A stretch of DNA of 64,000 nucleotides, taken from contig NZ_JAPAAF010000014.1 of assembly GCF_025907915.1 (NCBI RefSeq), positions 28,328 through 92,327 on the forward strand, read 5' to 3'. Shown one piece after another: positions 30,501 to 38,511 of the stretch. Source of the DNA: Gaoshiqia sediminis. Its GTDB lineage: Bacteria; Bacteroidota; Bacteroidia; Bacteroidales; Prolixibacteraceae. Below the pieces are notes generated by a model. The model was given only the letters and a program-made list of their open reading frames with translations. It searched no databases and was not told the origin of the DNA. The position numbers and the translations under genes are program-made. Each line of letters opens with the position of its first letter. Position 1 is the first letter of the stretch.

Positions 30501-30711
30501 ATTGAAAAATGCTGAAGTAGCCTATACTTTCGACAAGAACTGGGTGAAGACGATCGGACTTAGCGCCTTGAAGGTTTTCGTTAACGGGAACAACCTTTGG
30601 GTAAAATCAAAAATGCCGGATGACCGCGAGTCCAACTTTGCCGGTGGCGGTAGCCAGGGTGCTTATCCTACAATGAGACGTTACAACTTAGGTGTCAGAT
30701 TTACATTTTAA
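27553..30711 (+). CDS. xusA: SusC-like TonB-dependent outer-membrane transporter (first xylan SusC)
   Basis: A 1052-residue SusC family importer for xylo-oligosaccharides (substrate inferred from context). N-terminal signal (SFVLLGVVLISLSGFAQ), then a carboxypeptidase-like regulatory domain (LLTGTVLDELDNPVIGAAV, residues ~45-120), the SusC signature ETVIVGYGQQKKESVVGAI, a plug with LVLVDGVERP and SVLKDASATAVYGVKGANG, and a large beta-barrel ending in NLGVRFTF. SusD starts only 11 bp after the stop. The gene order SusC-SusD-SusC-SusD-lipoprotein-GH10 matches the xus core described in Prevotella bryantii and Bacteroides, which is why I use this symbol. It is encoded downstream of the operator at 25430. 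Confidence 0.95.
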   Translation: MKQTSNFLSQLKSLRVNVRVTLLKSFVLLGVVLISLSGFAQDAKLLTGTVLDELDNPVIGAAVTIKGVTGVGTATDFNGAFSLNVPAGKQTIVISFIGMETQEINVAGKNNITVTLKESSVELGETVIVGYGQQKKESVVGAITQTTGEVLERAAGVSNVGSALTGNLPGVITIASSGLPGEEDPMILIRSASSWNNSEPLVLVDGVERPMSSVDVSSVQSISVLKDASATAVYGVKGANGVILITTKRGKEGAARIDVTANATVKVPSKLPNKLDSYDALMARNIAIEHELGVEPDSWGYIMPQDIINKYRYPANLEESERYPNVDWQDELFKDYAMSYNANINVSGGTKFVKYFTSADFAHEGDLFRVFDNGRGYQSGYGFNRINVRSNLDFQLTKSTLFKVNLSGSSGAKKSPWNQTNSSDWAVAQQWAGAYNIAPDVFLPQYADGSWGFYPIISNVTNSAANLALAGVMTTTNTRINTDFILEQKLDFVTKGLNFRGTISWDNAFVEYNRGVNDLYNDAQQKWIDPATGMATYKKEFENNNKFDFMQGVLWNIAGGTVQNGSTLRNLDYQLQVNWARDFGKHSITAMGLFSRKEQARGSMIPTFREDWAFRTTYDYASKYFLEYNGAYNGSEKFGKEYRFGFFNSGAVGWMISEESFMQSIRFLDMLKIRASYGEIGDDYGARFMYLTQWAYGGNSSLDLNHGTSPYTWYRESAVGNPDARWETVRKFNLGADYAFLDGLFAGSVEYFRDKRVDILVSGGDRPVPSYFGATPPTANLGKVRTEGYEIELRFKKQLSSQLRVWAEMSLTHAKNEILERDDPALYYDYQKKAGYSINQTTAYVDAGFVNTYDELYGSPTHATNDGYKVPGDYYIIDFNSDGVVDSEDRVPYGYSSAPQNTYNATLGFEWKGWSAFVQFYGVNNVTREVVLNSFGSNLNTVYDMGTWWSLETPDADVTVPRWLSTPSYNSGTQYLFDGSYIRLKNAEVAYTFDKNWVKTIGLSALKVFVNGNNLWVKSKMPDDRESNFAGGGSQGAYPTMRRYNLGVRFTF

Positions 30712-30722
30712 CATTGAAAACT

Positions 30723-32654
30723 ATGAAACAGATATATAAGACTCTTTTATGGGGCAGCTTGCTGTCCGTGATGTTGGGGCTTTTTTCCTGTGAAGAATAT
30801 TTGGAGAAGGAGCCGGAATCGATTATCTCTGAGGAGGTAGCTTTTCAGAATTTTACGAATTTCCAAGGGTTTATCGAGGAAATCTACAATTGCATCCCGG
30901 ACAAGGAGAAAAAATACTGGACTTCGTCCTGGAACTGGGGTGATGATGAGATGTTTAACCTGGAAGGAAATTTTCACATGACCAATCAGGTGGATATTGG
31001 TAACTTCTGGGCTTGGCAAAATTCAGCAAGTACATGGCTGGACGATGACAACGCAGACCCGACATCAACCGACAAAATGAGACATGGTTTGTGGGCACAT
31101 GCCTGGTATGCTATTCGTAAGGCTAACATGGGGCTTGCCAACCTCGACAAACTGGTTGTGGCTACGCAGGAGGAGAAGGATATAATTGCCGGGCAGTTAT
31201 ATTTCTTCCGGGCTTGGTGGCACTTCGAAATGATGCAGTACTTTGGTGGTCTGCCTTATGTTGATGAGGTATTGTCTTCGAGTGAAAAGCCAACTCTTCC
31301 GCGTCTGACTTATCAGGAATGTGCCGACAAAGCCGGGGCTGATTTTGCAAAAGCTGCCGAATTGTTGCCCATTGACTGGGATAAAACATCGGTGGGTACA
31401 AACACGTTGGGAAAAAACCAGCTTCGTGCCAACAAAATTATGGCATTGGGGTATCTAGGCAAAAACTACTTGTGGGCTGGTAGTCCGTTGATGAAAAACG
31501 GCGCTCAAACCGGTGGTGCCCAAACCTATAATTACGATGAGGACTACTGCCGGAAAGCTGCCACTGCTTTTGGCGAGTTACTGAACCTGGTAGAAAGCGG
31601 CCAAACGCAATATGCTTTGGTTGAATTTGATTATGAAGATGTGTATAATCATAAAAAGACCAGTACGGCAGCCAATAAGTACAGCGATATGTTCTATACC
31701 ACCGGTCAAAACTGGTTGATGCCCGGATCGACAGAAGCTATTTTCCGTGGTCCTTCAACCGACTACAACGGTAGTAACTGGAACACGACCAAAACCTTCG
31801 GACCCAAAGTGAAAGGTTTGGTGGAACACGATAACATCATTCACCACCCAACGGCCAACTATGTGAAAAACTATGGTATGGCCAACGGATTGCCTTTGGA
31901 CGATCCGGAATCCGGTTTTGATCCCGAATATCCGTTCAAGGATCGCGATCCGCGCTTTTATCACGATATCGTATTTGATGGCTTCAAGTATATTAATTCA
32001 ACGATGCCTGCCGATATGGAATATTTGCGTTATACCGGTCTTCACACAGGAGGTACCATGCGAAATCCTGCTGATGGCAGCCGTACCGGTTATTTCATTC
32101 AGAAGTTAGTGCCGCATACTGCCAATAAATATGACGGGGCCTACAACTGGAGCTTTAACATGCATACGTATCTGCCTTACATGCGTTTAGGCGATATTTA
32201 TACCATGTATGCCGAAGCTTGTGCCGCTTTCGGTGGTGCTACCGGTAAAGCAGCGAATTTCGATAAAACTGCCGAAGAAGCAATCAATACACTTCGCGAC
32301 CGTGTAGGCGCCGGACATGTGAATGCCAAATACACCGGTGATAAGAATAAATTCATTGATGAAGTACGACGGGAACGCGCTGTGGAATTATCTTTTGAAG
32401 GGTTCCGCTTTTGCGATTTGCAGCGCTGGTTGCTGCTGACCGAGTATCCGTACAATGTGAAAACCTCTCAAGAGTTCGACCGGGTGGAAGACTATGATTT
32501 CTTTAAGGATAATGATCCCAGAAATGCACGGGTGGCCAACTTTAGAGAAGAAGTTATTTTAACACGTCAGTTTGGGACCAAGCACTACTGGTTCCCTCTG
32601 AAGATTTCCGATACATCTATGTACCCGGAATTCGGACAGAACCCAGGGTGGTAA
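30723..32654 (+). CDS. xusB: SusD-like surface glycan-binding lipoprotein (first)
   Basis: A RagB/SusD family lipoprotein of 643 residues that caps the SusC barrel and binds glycan. ATG 30723 gives the lipoprotein signal ending LGLFSC; an in-frame TTG at 30714 is less likely. The residues after Cys (EEYLEKE) are acidic, fitting the Bacteroidota lipoprotein surface-export signal. TPR-like helices carry AGQLYFFRAWWHFEMMQYFGG and EVRRERAVELSFEGFRFCDL, both classic SusD motifs. The C-terminus ends EFGQNPGW as usual. It pairs with the SusC just upstream, and the second SusC follows 44 bp downstream. Confidence 0.95.
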   Translation: MKQIYKTLLWGSLLSVMLGLFSCEEYLEKEPESIISEEVAFQNFTNFQGFIEEIYNCIPDKEKKYWTSSWNWGDDEMFNLEGNFHMTNQVDIGNFWAWQNSASTWLDDDNADPTSTDKMRHGLWAHAWYAIRKANMGLANLDKLVVATQEEKDIIAGQLYFFRAWWHFEMMQYFGGLPYVDEVLSSSEKPTLPRLTYQECADKAGADFAKAAELLPIDWDKTSVGTNTLGKNQLRANKIMALGYLGKNYLWAGSPLMKNGAQTGGAQTYNYDEDYCRKAATAFGELLNLVESGQTQYALVEFDYEDVYNHKKTSTAANKYSDMFYTTGQNWLMPGSTEAIFRGPSTDYNGSNWNTTKTFGPKVKGLVEHDNIIHHPTANYVKNYGMANGLPLDDPESGFDPEYPFKDRDPRFYHDIVFDGFKYINSTMPADMEYLRYTGLHTGGTMRNPADGSRTGYFIQKLVPHTANKYDGAYNWSFNMHTYLPYMRLGDIYTMYAEACAAFGGATGKAANFDKTAEEAINTLRDRVGAGHVNAKYTGDKNKFIDEVRRERAVELSFEGFRFCDLQRWLLLTEYPYNVKTSQEFDRVEDYDFFKDNDPRNARVANFREEVILTRQFGTKHYWFPLKISDTSMYPEFGQNPGW

Positions 32655-32698
32655 TCCAAATTGAGTTAAAGTATTGTGTAATTATAAATGAATAAGCA

Positions 32699-35551
32699 AT
32701 GAAACATATACAAACACGATTCATTTTATTTGCAATGTTTGTTTTCTTTCCATTTCTGATGGAGGCACAGACCGTTGCAGAAAATGAAACTGATTCGCTA
32801 ATTTCGGCTATGGACCCAATGGTACAGGTATCGTACCGCAAGGTGGCACAAAGTGACCTGCTGGGTGGCGTTTCTGTTATCAACATGGAAGAATTGACCA
32901 AAAAGAACTATAACACGTATAGTTTGGATAACCTGCAAGGGTATGCAGGTGGTTGGACCGGAAACTCGCTGTGGGGTATGGGCGACTACCTGGTATTGGT
33001 TGACGGTGTTCCCCGTGATGCCAATAATGTGTTACCTACCGAAATTGAACAGATTACCTTGCTGAAAGGTGCCTCTGCTGTGGTGCTTTATGGCTCGCGG
33101 GCAGCCAAAGGTGTCATCTATATTTCAACCCAAAGAGGTAAAGTAGAACCGTTAAAAATCAATGTTCGCGCCAATACCGGTTATCACGTGTCAAAGAGCT
33201 ACCCTGAGTATTTAGGTTCAGCCGAATATATGACGCTTTATAATGAGGCTCGTACGAACGATGGTTTATCGCTTTCATACAGCGATGAGGCTATTTACAA
33301 TCATGCTTCCGGAACCAATCCCTATCGGTATCCCGATATCAATTTCTATTCTTCCGACTATCTGAAGAAAGCGTATAACCGTACCGACGTATCAACAGAG
33401 ATTACAGGCGGAAACGACCGTGCTCGTTTTTATTCGAATATCGGGTATTACAATCAGGGAGATGTGTTAAATTTTGGCGAAGCGAAAGATAATAATGTTA
33501 ATAGGTTGAATATTCGTGGAAATATCGACTTGAATATCAACGACTTCATTAGTGCCTATATCAACGCTAACGCCACTTTTTATAATTCAAGGAGCGCCAA
33601 TGCTTCCGGAGACAACTATTGGAATTCGGCTGCCAACCTGCGTCCGAATCGTGTAGCTCCGTTGATTCCGTTGAGCTATATCGACCAGAATGACCTGGCC
33701 TCGTGGAGCAAAATCAATAGTAGTAATAACATTATTGGTGGCCAATATTTTCTGGGTGGTACCCAAACGGATATGACGAATGTTTTTGCTGATTATTATG
33801 CCGGCGGTTACAGTAAATGGACCAGCCGTCAGTTTCAGTTTGATACAGGCATTAATTTCGATTTGGCCAGTGTGCTGAAAGGGCTCTCTTTTCACACCCA
33901 GTTTGCTGTAGATTACGCGACCTCTTACACAACCTCCTACAACAACACCTATGCTGTTTATGCTCCGTCCTGGTATAACTACAATGGCGCCGATGTGATT
34001 GCCGGATTGACTAAGTTTGGGAATGACGAAAAATCGGGTGTGCAGAATATCAGCGGTAGTACCAGTCGGCAAACCATTGCTTTTTCCGGGTATTTCAAGT
34101 ACGAAACTGCTATTAACAATGCGCATCATTTCAATGCGATGTTGATAGCGGCCGGTTATCAGCAAACACAATCAGAAGTGTACCACCGCACCAGCAATGC
34201 GAATCTTGGCTTGCAGTTGGGGTATAATTACAAAGGGAAGTATTATGCAGACTTAGGGGCGGCGGCCATTCATTCGGCCAAGTTGGCCCCAGGCCATCGC
34301 AGTGCGCTTTCTCCTTCGCTCACGTTGGGATGGAAACTGAACAAGGAAAATTTCCTGGCAAACTCATCTGTAGTTGATGAATTGGTGTTGAGCGCTTCGG
34401 GTAGCATCCTTCATTCCGATTTGGATATTGTCTATGAAGATGCTGAGTACTATTTGTATACATCCAAATATGATCAGGCCGATGGTGCCTGGTGGGGCTG
34501 GTATGATGGCGCCGTAGAGCATTCAACCAATTCGAAACGAGGCAGCAATGAAGATTTGACATTCATCAAGCGGAAAGAATTTTCTGCCAATGTTCGGGCT
34601 TCGCTTTGGGAAAAACTGTTAACGGTCAATACATCTTTCTTTATCAATACGATGGAAGGGTTACTTATTGAACCATCAACACTCTATCCGGAGTATTTCT
34701 TCACCTATTACCCGACTGCATCGTTTATCCCAATCGTAAACTTCAACAACGATAAACGAACCGGTTTCGACTTCAACGTTACGTATAACAAGCAAATTGG
34801 CGAAGTTGACTTCTCGTTGGGTGTTGGCGGCACGTATTATACCACCAAGGCCACACAACGCGACCAAATTTATGATTACGATTACCAAAAACGTGAGGGA
34901 CGTCCTATTGATGGCGTATGGGGATTGAAAACCGATGGCTTCTTCCAAAGCCAGGAAGAAATTGATGGTTCTGCCGACCCGACGTTTGCCGGTACTATTA
35001 AGCCTGGCGATCTTAAATATGTCGATCAGAATGATGACAACTTGATCGACGAAAAAGATATCGTGTATCTGGGCCGCGGCGGATGGAGCGGTGCTCCGCT
35101 TACGATGGGCGTAAACCTGACTGCCAAATGGAAAAACTTCACCTTCTTTGCCTTAGGTACCGGTAATTTTGGAGCTTACGCCATGAAGAACAGCTCGTAC
35201 TATTGGGTTTACGGCGAACGTAAATACTCTGAAGTTGTGCGCGACCGCTGGACTGAGGAAACAAAGGCAACAGCTACTTATCCGCGTTTGACAACCGAAA
35301 GTGGAAGCAACAACTTTCGTGATTCTGATTTCTGGATGTACAAAACCGACCGGTTCAATTTGGCGAAAGTTCAGGTTACGTATGACCTGCCACAGAACCT
35401 GTTACAGAATTTCCTTTTCAAAGAAATCTCGACCTACGTCAGTGGGGCTAACTTGTTGACCATCTCCAAAGAACGCGAAATTTTAGAGATGAATACGACC
35501 AGCGCTCCCCAAACACGATTCTTTAACATCGGTTTAAAAGCCGTATTCTAA
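32699..35551 (+). CDS. xusC: SusC-like TonB-dependent transporter, short N-terminus (second)
   Basis: A 950-residue SusC homologue without the N-terminal carboxypeptidase-like domain. The signal peptide (MKHIQTRFILFAMFVFFPFLMEAQ) runs almost directly into the plug (VINMEELTKKNYNTY, YLVLVDGVPRD, ITLLKGASAVVLYGSRAAKG). The usual SusC VxVGYG signature is degraded to MVQVSYRKVAQ. The barrel ends FNIGLKAVF. Its companion SusD starts 28 bp downstream. In described xus loci the second SusC pair is also distinct from the first and may take up differently decorated oligosaccharides. That functional split is inference here. Confidence 0.93.
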   Translation: MKHIQTRFILFAMFVFFPFLMEAQTVAENETDSLISAMDPMVQVSYRKVAQSDLLGGVSVINMEELTKKNYNTYSLDNLQGYAGGWTGNSLWGMGDYLVLVDGVPRDANNVLPTEIEQITLLKGASAVVLYGSRAAKGVIYISTQRGKVEPLKINVRANTGYHVSKSYPEYLGSAEYMTLYNEARTNDGLSLSYSDEAIYNHASGTNPYRYPDINFYSSDYLKKAYNRTDVSTEITGGNDRARFYSNIGYYNQGDVLNFGEAKDNNVNRLNIRGNIDLNINDFISAYINANATFYNSRSANASGDNYWNSAANLRPNRVAPLIPLSYIDQNDLASWSKINSSNNIIGGQYFLGGTQTDMTNVFADYYAGGYSKWTSRQFQFDTGINFDLASVLKGLSFHTQFAVDYATSYTTSYNNTYAVYAPSWYNYNGADVIAGLTKFGNDEKSGVQNISGSTSRQTIAFSGYFKYETAINNAHHFNAMLIAAGYQQTQSEVYHRTSNANLGLQLGYNYKGKYYADLGAAAIHSAKLAPGHRSALSPSLTLGWKLNKENFLANSSVVDELVLSASGSILHSDLDIVYEDAEYYLYTSKYDQADGAWWGWYDGAVEHSTNSKRGSNEDLTFIKRKEFSANVRASLWEKLLTVNTSFFINTMEGLLIEPSTLYPEYFFTYYPTASFIPIVNFNNDKRTGFDFNVTYNKQIGEVDFSLGVGGTYYTTKATQRDQIYDYDYQKREGRPIDGVWGLKTDGFFQSQEEIDGSADPTFAGTIKPGDLKYVDQNDDNLIDEKDIVYLGRGGWSGAPLTMGVNLTAKWKNFTFFALGTGNFGAYAMKNSSYYWVYGERKYSEVVRDRWTEETKATATYPRLTTESGSNNFRDSDFWMYKTDRFNLAKVQVTYDLPQNLLQNFLFKEISTYVSGANLLTISKEREILEMNTTSAPQTRFFNIGLKAVF

Positions 35552-35579
35552 CGAATAAGTAATATAATAGGAATAAGTT

Positions 35580-37355
35580 ATGAAAAATATACTATCACTT
35601 TTCGTTCTTGTGCTTCTGTTTTCAGCCTGCGATGATTTGTTCGAACCGGCTATTGAGAACAACAGGGGGCTCGAAGCTATGTACAACGAACCTACTTATG
35701 CACAGGGCATTTTGGCCAATGCGTATATTCTGCTTCCCTATTCCGGCACACCCAATAGCGATGTGGCAACGGATGATGCGGTGTCAAACGACAATAGCAA
35801 TACCTATCTGGCCATGGCAACCGGTTCGTGGACAGCCAATAGCAATCCTCTGTCGCAATGGCAGGGCCGCAGAAATGCCATTCAATACCTGAACTTGTTT
35901 CTCGCGAATGTGGACCAGGTAGTTTGGAGTAAAGATGAAGTAATTCGCACCATGTACAATGACCGTTTAAAAGGCGAGGCTTATGGTTTGCGCGCGGTAC
36001 AGATGTATTATCTGCTGTTGGCCCACGGCGGCTGGACTCAGGATGGCAGATTGCTGGGCGTTCCCATCCTCACCGAACCAGAAACTGCTTCGTCGGACTT
36101 TAACCTTCCCCGGAATACGTTTCAGGAATGTGTTGACCAGATTATTGCCGATGCCAATCAAGCCATTGAACTGCTTCCGCTTGATTACGGTGATATCGCC
36201 GACGCTGAGATCCCCAACAAATACAAAACCTTGGGAGTATCTAATGCCGGTGATTATAACCGTGTAAACGGTAATCACATGCGGGGCCGTATTACCGGAC
36301 GCATTGTAGAAGCTGTGCGCGCTCAGGTTGCCTTGTTGTCGGCCAGCCCGGCATACAGTGCTGGTACTGATGTAAGCTGGGAAGATGCCGCCAATTTTGC
36401 CGCCACGGTACTCGACAGGATCAATGGCGTTAGCGGTTTGGCCGCCAACGGTGGAATCTGGTATGAGAAAAATCAAGTCGAAAATTTGGCCTCCGGTGCA
36501 AATCATGCTGAAATTATCTGGAGGGGCGATATCGGCCAGAGTATTACGTTGGAGACTGACAACTTCCCGCCCTCTCTGTATGGCCGCGGACGTGTAAACC
36601 CAACTCAGAATTTAGTGGATGCGTTCCCGACGGTCAATGGCTATCCCATTACCGATCCGGCAAGCGGATACGATCCGGCCAATCCTTATGCAAACCGCGA
36701 CCCCCGTCTGGGAAAGTACATTGTAGTTAATGAAAGCCAGCAAGGGCCAAGCAGTAGTACAATTGTTATCGGAACCTATGGTACCAACAACGATGTGATC
36801 AACAAGGAAAGCGGTTTGTCAACCCGTACCGGTTATTATTTGCGTAAATTAATGCGTTCGGATTGTAACCCTGATCCCCAGTATAATACCGAGCAAAAGC
36901 ATTATACAGCACGTATCCGTTATACGGAGTTGTTTCTGGCTTATGCCGAAGCTGCAAACGAAGCCTGGGGGCCCACCGGCAATGGCGGACATGCTTATTC
37001 GGCTTACGATGTCATTAAAGCGATTCGCCAAAGAGCAGGTATTGGATTGGATAACGACGACGCATACCTGGAGTCGGTAAAAGGAGATCAGGATACAATG
37101 CGTCAACTTATTAGAAATGAGAGACGTCTGGAGCTCTGCTTCGAAAACCAACGCTTCTGGGATTTGCGTCGCTGGAAAGTAGCAAACCTGAATGAAACCG
37201 CGCGCGGTATGCAAATTGATAAGCCAAGCGGCTCATTAATCTATTCTCCAATCAATGTTGAAATCAGAGACTATAAAGACTATATGTATCATGGCCCGAT
37301 TCCTTACGGCGAAATCCAGAAATGGAGTAACCTGGAGCAAAATGTGGGATGGTAG
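35580..37355 (+). CDS. xusD: SusD-like surface glycan-binding lipoprotein (second)
   Basis: A 591-residue SusD family lipoprotein. Its signal MKNILSLFVLVLLFSAC gives a lipidated Cys followed by acidic DDLFE, fitting surface export. Recognisable SusD parts are LKGEAYGLRAVQMYYLLLAHGG (helical TPR region) and RNERRLELCFENQRFWDLRRW near the C-terminus, ending WSNLEQNVGW. It forms the second SusC/D pair with the gene 28 bp upstream. A DUF1735-type lipoprotein starts 35 bp downstream. Confidence 0.95.
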   Translation: MKNILSLFVLVLLFSACDDLFEPAIENNRGLEAMYNEPTYAQGILANAYILLPYSGTPNSDVATDDAVSNDNSNTYLAMATGSWTANSNPLSQWQGRRNAIQYLNLFLANVDQVVWSKDEVIRTMYNDRLKGEAYGLRAVQMYYLLLAHGGWTQDGRLLGVPILTEPETASSDFNLPRNTFQECVDQIIADANQAIELLPLDYGDIADAEIPNKYKTLGVSNAGDYNRVNGNHMRGRITGRIVEAVRAQVALLSASPAYSAGTDVSWEDAANFAATVLDRINGVSGLAANGGIWYEKNQVENLASGANHAEIIWRGDIGQSITLETDNFPPSLYGRGRVNPTQNLVDAFPTVNGYPITDPASGYDPANPYANRDPRLGKYIVVNESQQGPSSSTIVIGTYGTNNDVINKESGLSTRTGYYLRKLMRSDCNPDPQYNTEQKHYTARIRYTELFLAYAEAANEAWGPTGNGGHAYSAYDVIKAIRQRAGIGLDNDDAYLESVKGDQDTMRQLIRNERRLELCFENQRFWDLRRWKVANLNETARGMQIDKPSGSLIYSPINVEIRDYKDYMYHGPIPYGEIQKWSNLEQNVGW

Positions 37356-37390
37356 TTGTCTGTATGTTAAAATGATAAATATTCGAAAAT

Positions 37391-38497
37391 ATGAAACAGT
37401 TTAAATTTTTAGGGATATTTGCTGCCGGACTCATTAGCTTGTTGATGACGTCTTGCGAAAATCAGGATATAGAGTTCCCGGATTTCGATTACAACTCTGT
37501 CTATTTTGCCTATCAGTATCCGGTGCGCACGATTGTACTTGGGGAGGATATCGTTGATAATACGCTCGATAATGAGCATAAATGTATGATTTATGCTACC
37601 ATGGGGGGTGTTTACGAAAATACGAAACGCATCGATATTGATGTTACGGTGAACAATGCGCTGGTAAACAATCTGTTTTTCGCAGATGGTTCTCCGGTTA
37701 CGGCCATGCCGTCAAATTACTACACCCTGGCTGCCAACACAATAACATTGGATGGCACTTTGCAGGATGGCGTAGAAGTACAACTGACCGATGCGTTTTT
37801 TGCTGATCCGCAATCTTTGAAAAACACCTATGTGATCCCCTTGCAGATGACAGACGTTGCTAATGCCGATTCCATTTTGTCAGGGGTACCTAAATTTGAT
37901 GGCGCTGTCAGGGGGAATACCTCTGATTGGGATGTTGAACCTAAAGATTTTGTGCTTTATTGCGTGAAATATATCAACCCCTGGCATGCCAATTACCTGC
38001 GTCGTGGAAAGGATGTTATAACCAAAGACGGGGTCACTACAAATGTTGTCCGGCACAGTACTTATGTCGAAAATGATGAAGTGATTCATTTGAGCACTCT
38101 TTCAATGAACAGCCTTCAGCTCCCGATGGATTTTTATAACAAAGAAGGTCAGGATTTGAATTTTAAAGTGAATTTGAATTTTGATGCCAATCAAAATGTG
38201 ACAGCCGTTCCGTTTGCCTCATCTTATAACCTGAACGATAGCGTTCGGGTATATAACATCACCACTTCCGGTAACGGTTCATTCGTTAAAGAAGGAGAAA
38301 AAAACAGTTGGGGTAATAAAGATCGTGATGCCCTGTACCTGCAGTACAACATTGGGTATGAGGTAGAAATCAAGTATCCTATTCTTGGCCTTCCCGATGA
38401 TATTCAGCAAGTGGCGTACAGCACTACGGATACGCTTGTTGTTCGCGATCGCGGTGTTACTATAGAAACATTCTCTCCTTCGTATAATGTTAACTAA
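37391..38497 (+). CDS. xusE: DUF1735/DUF5627-type surface glycan-binding lipoprotein
   Basis: A 368-residue lipoprotein (signal MKQFKFLGIFAAGLISLLM, Cys in TSCENQDIE with acidic residues after it). The N-terminal half (YPVRTIVLGEDIVDN; MPSNYYTLAANTITLDG; TYVIPLQMTD) looks like the DUF1735 beta-sandwich found in surface glycan-binding proteins. The C-terminal half resembles DUF5627. No catalytic motif is visible. It sits where xusE lies in described xylan loci, between the second SusD and the GH10. The likely role is xylan binding at the surface, and the family assignment is from memory of the motifs. Confidence 0.78.
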   Translation: MKQFKFLGIFAAGLISLLMTSCENQDIEFPDFDYNSVYFAYQYPVRTIVLGEDIVDNTLDNEHKCMIYATMGGVYENTKRIDIDVTVNNALVNNLFFADGSPVTAMPSNYYTLAANTITLDGTLQDGVEVQLTDAFFADPQSLKNTYVIPLQMTDVANADSILSGVPKFDGAVRGNTSDWDVEPKDFVLYCVKYINPWHANYLRRGKDVITKDGVTTNVVRHSTYVENDEVIHLSTLSMNSLQLPMDFYNKEGQDLNFKVNLNFDANQNVTAVPFASSYNLNDSVRVYNITTSGNGSFVKEGEKNSWGNKDRDALYLQYNIGYEVEIKYPILGLPDDIQQVAYSTTDTLVVRDRGVTIETFSPSYNVN

Positions 38498-38511
38498 TCG
38501 GCTAAATCAAG

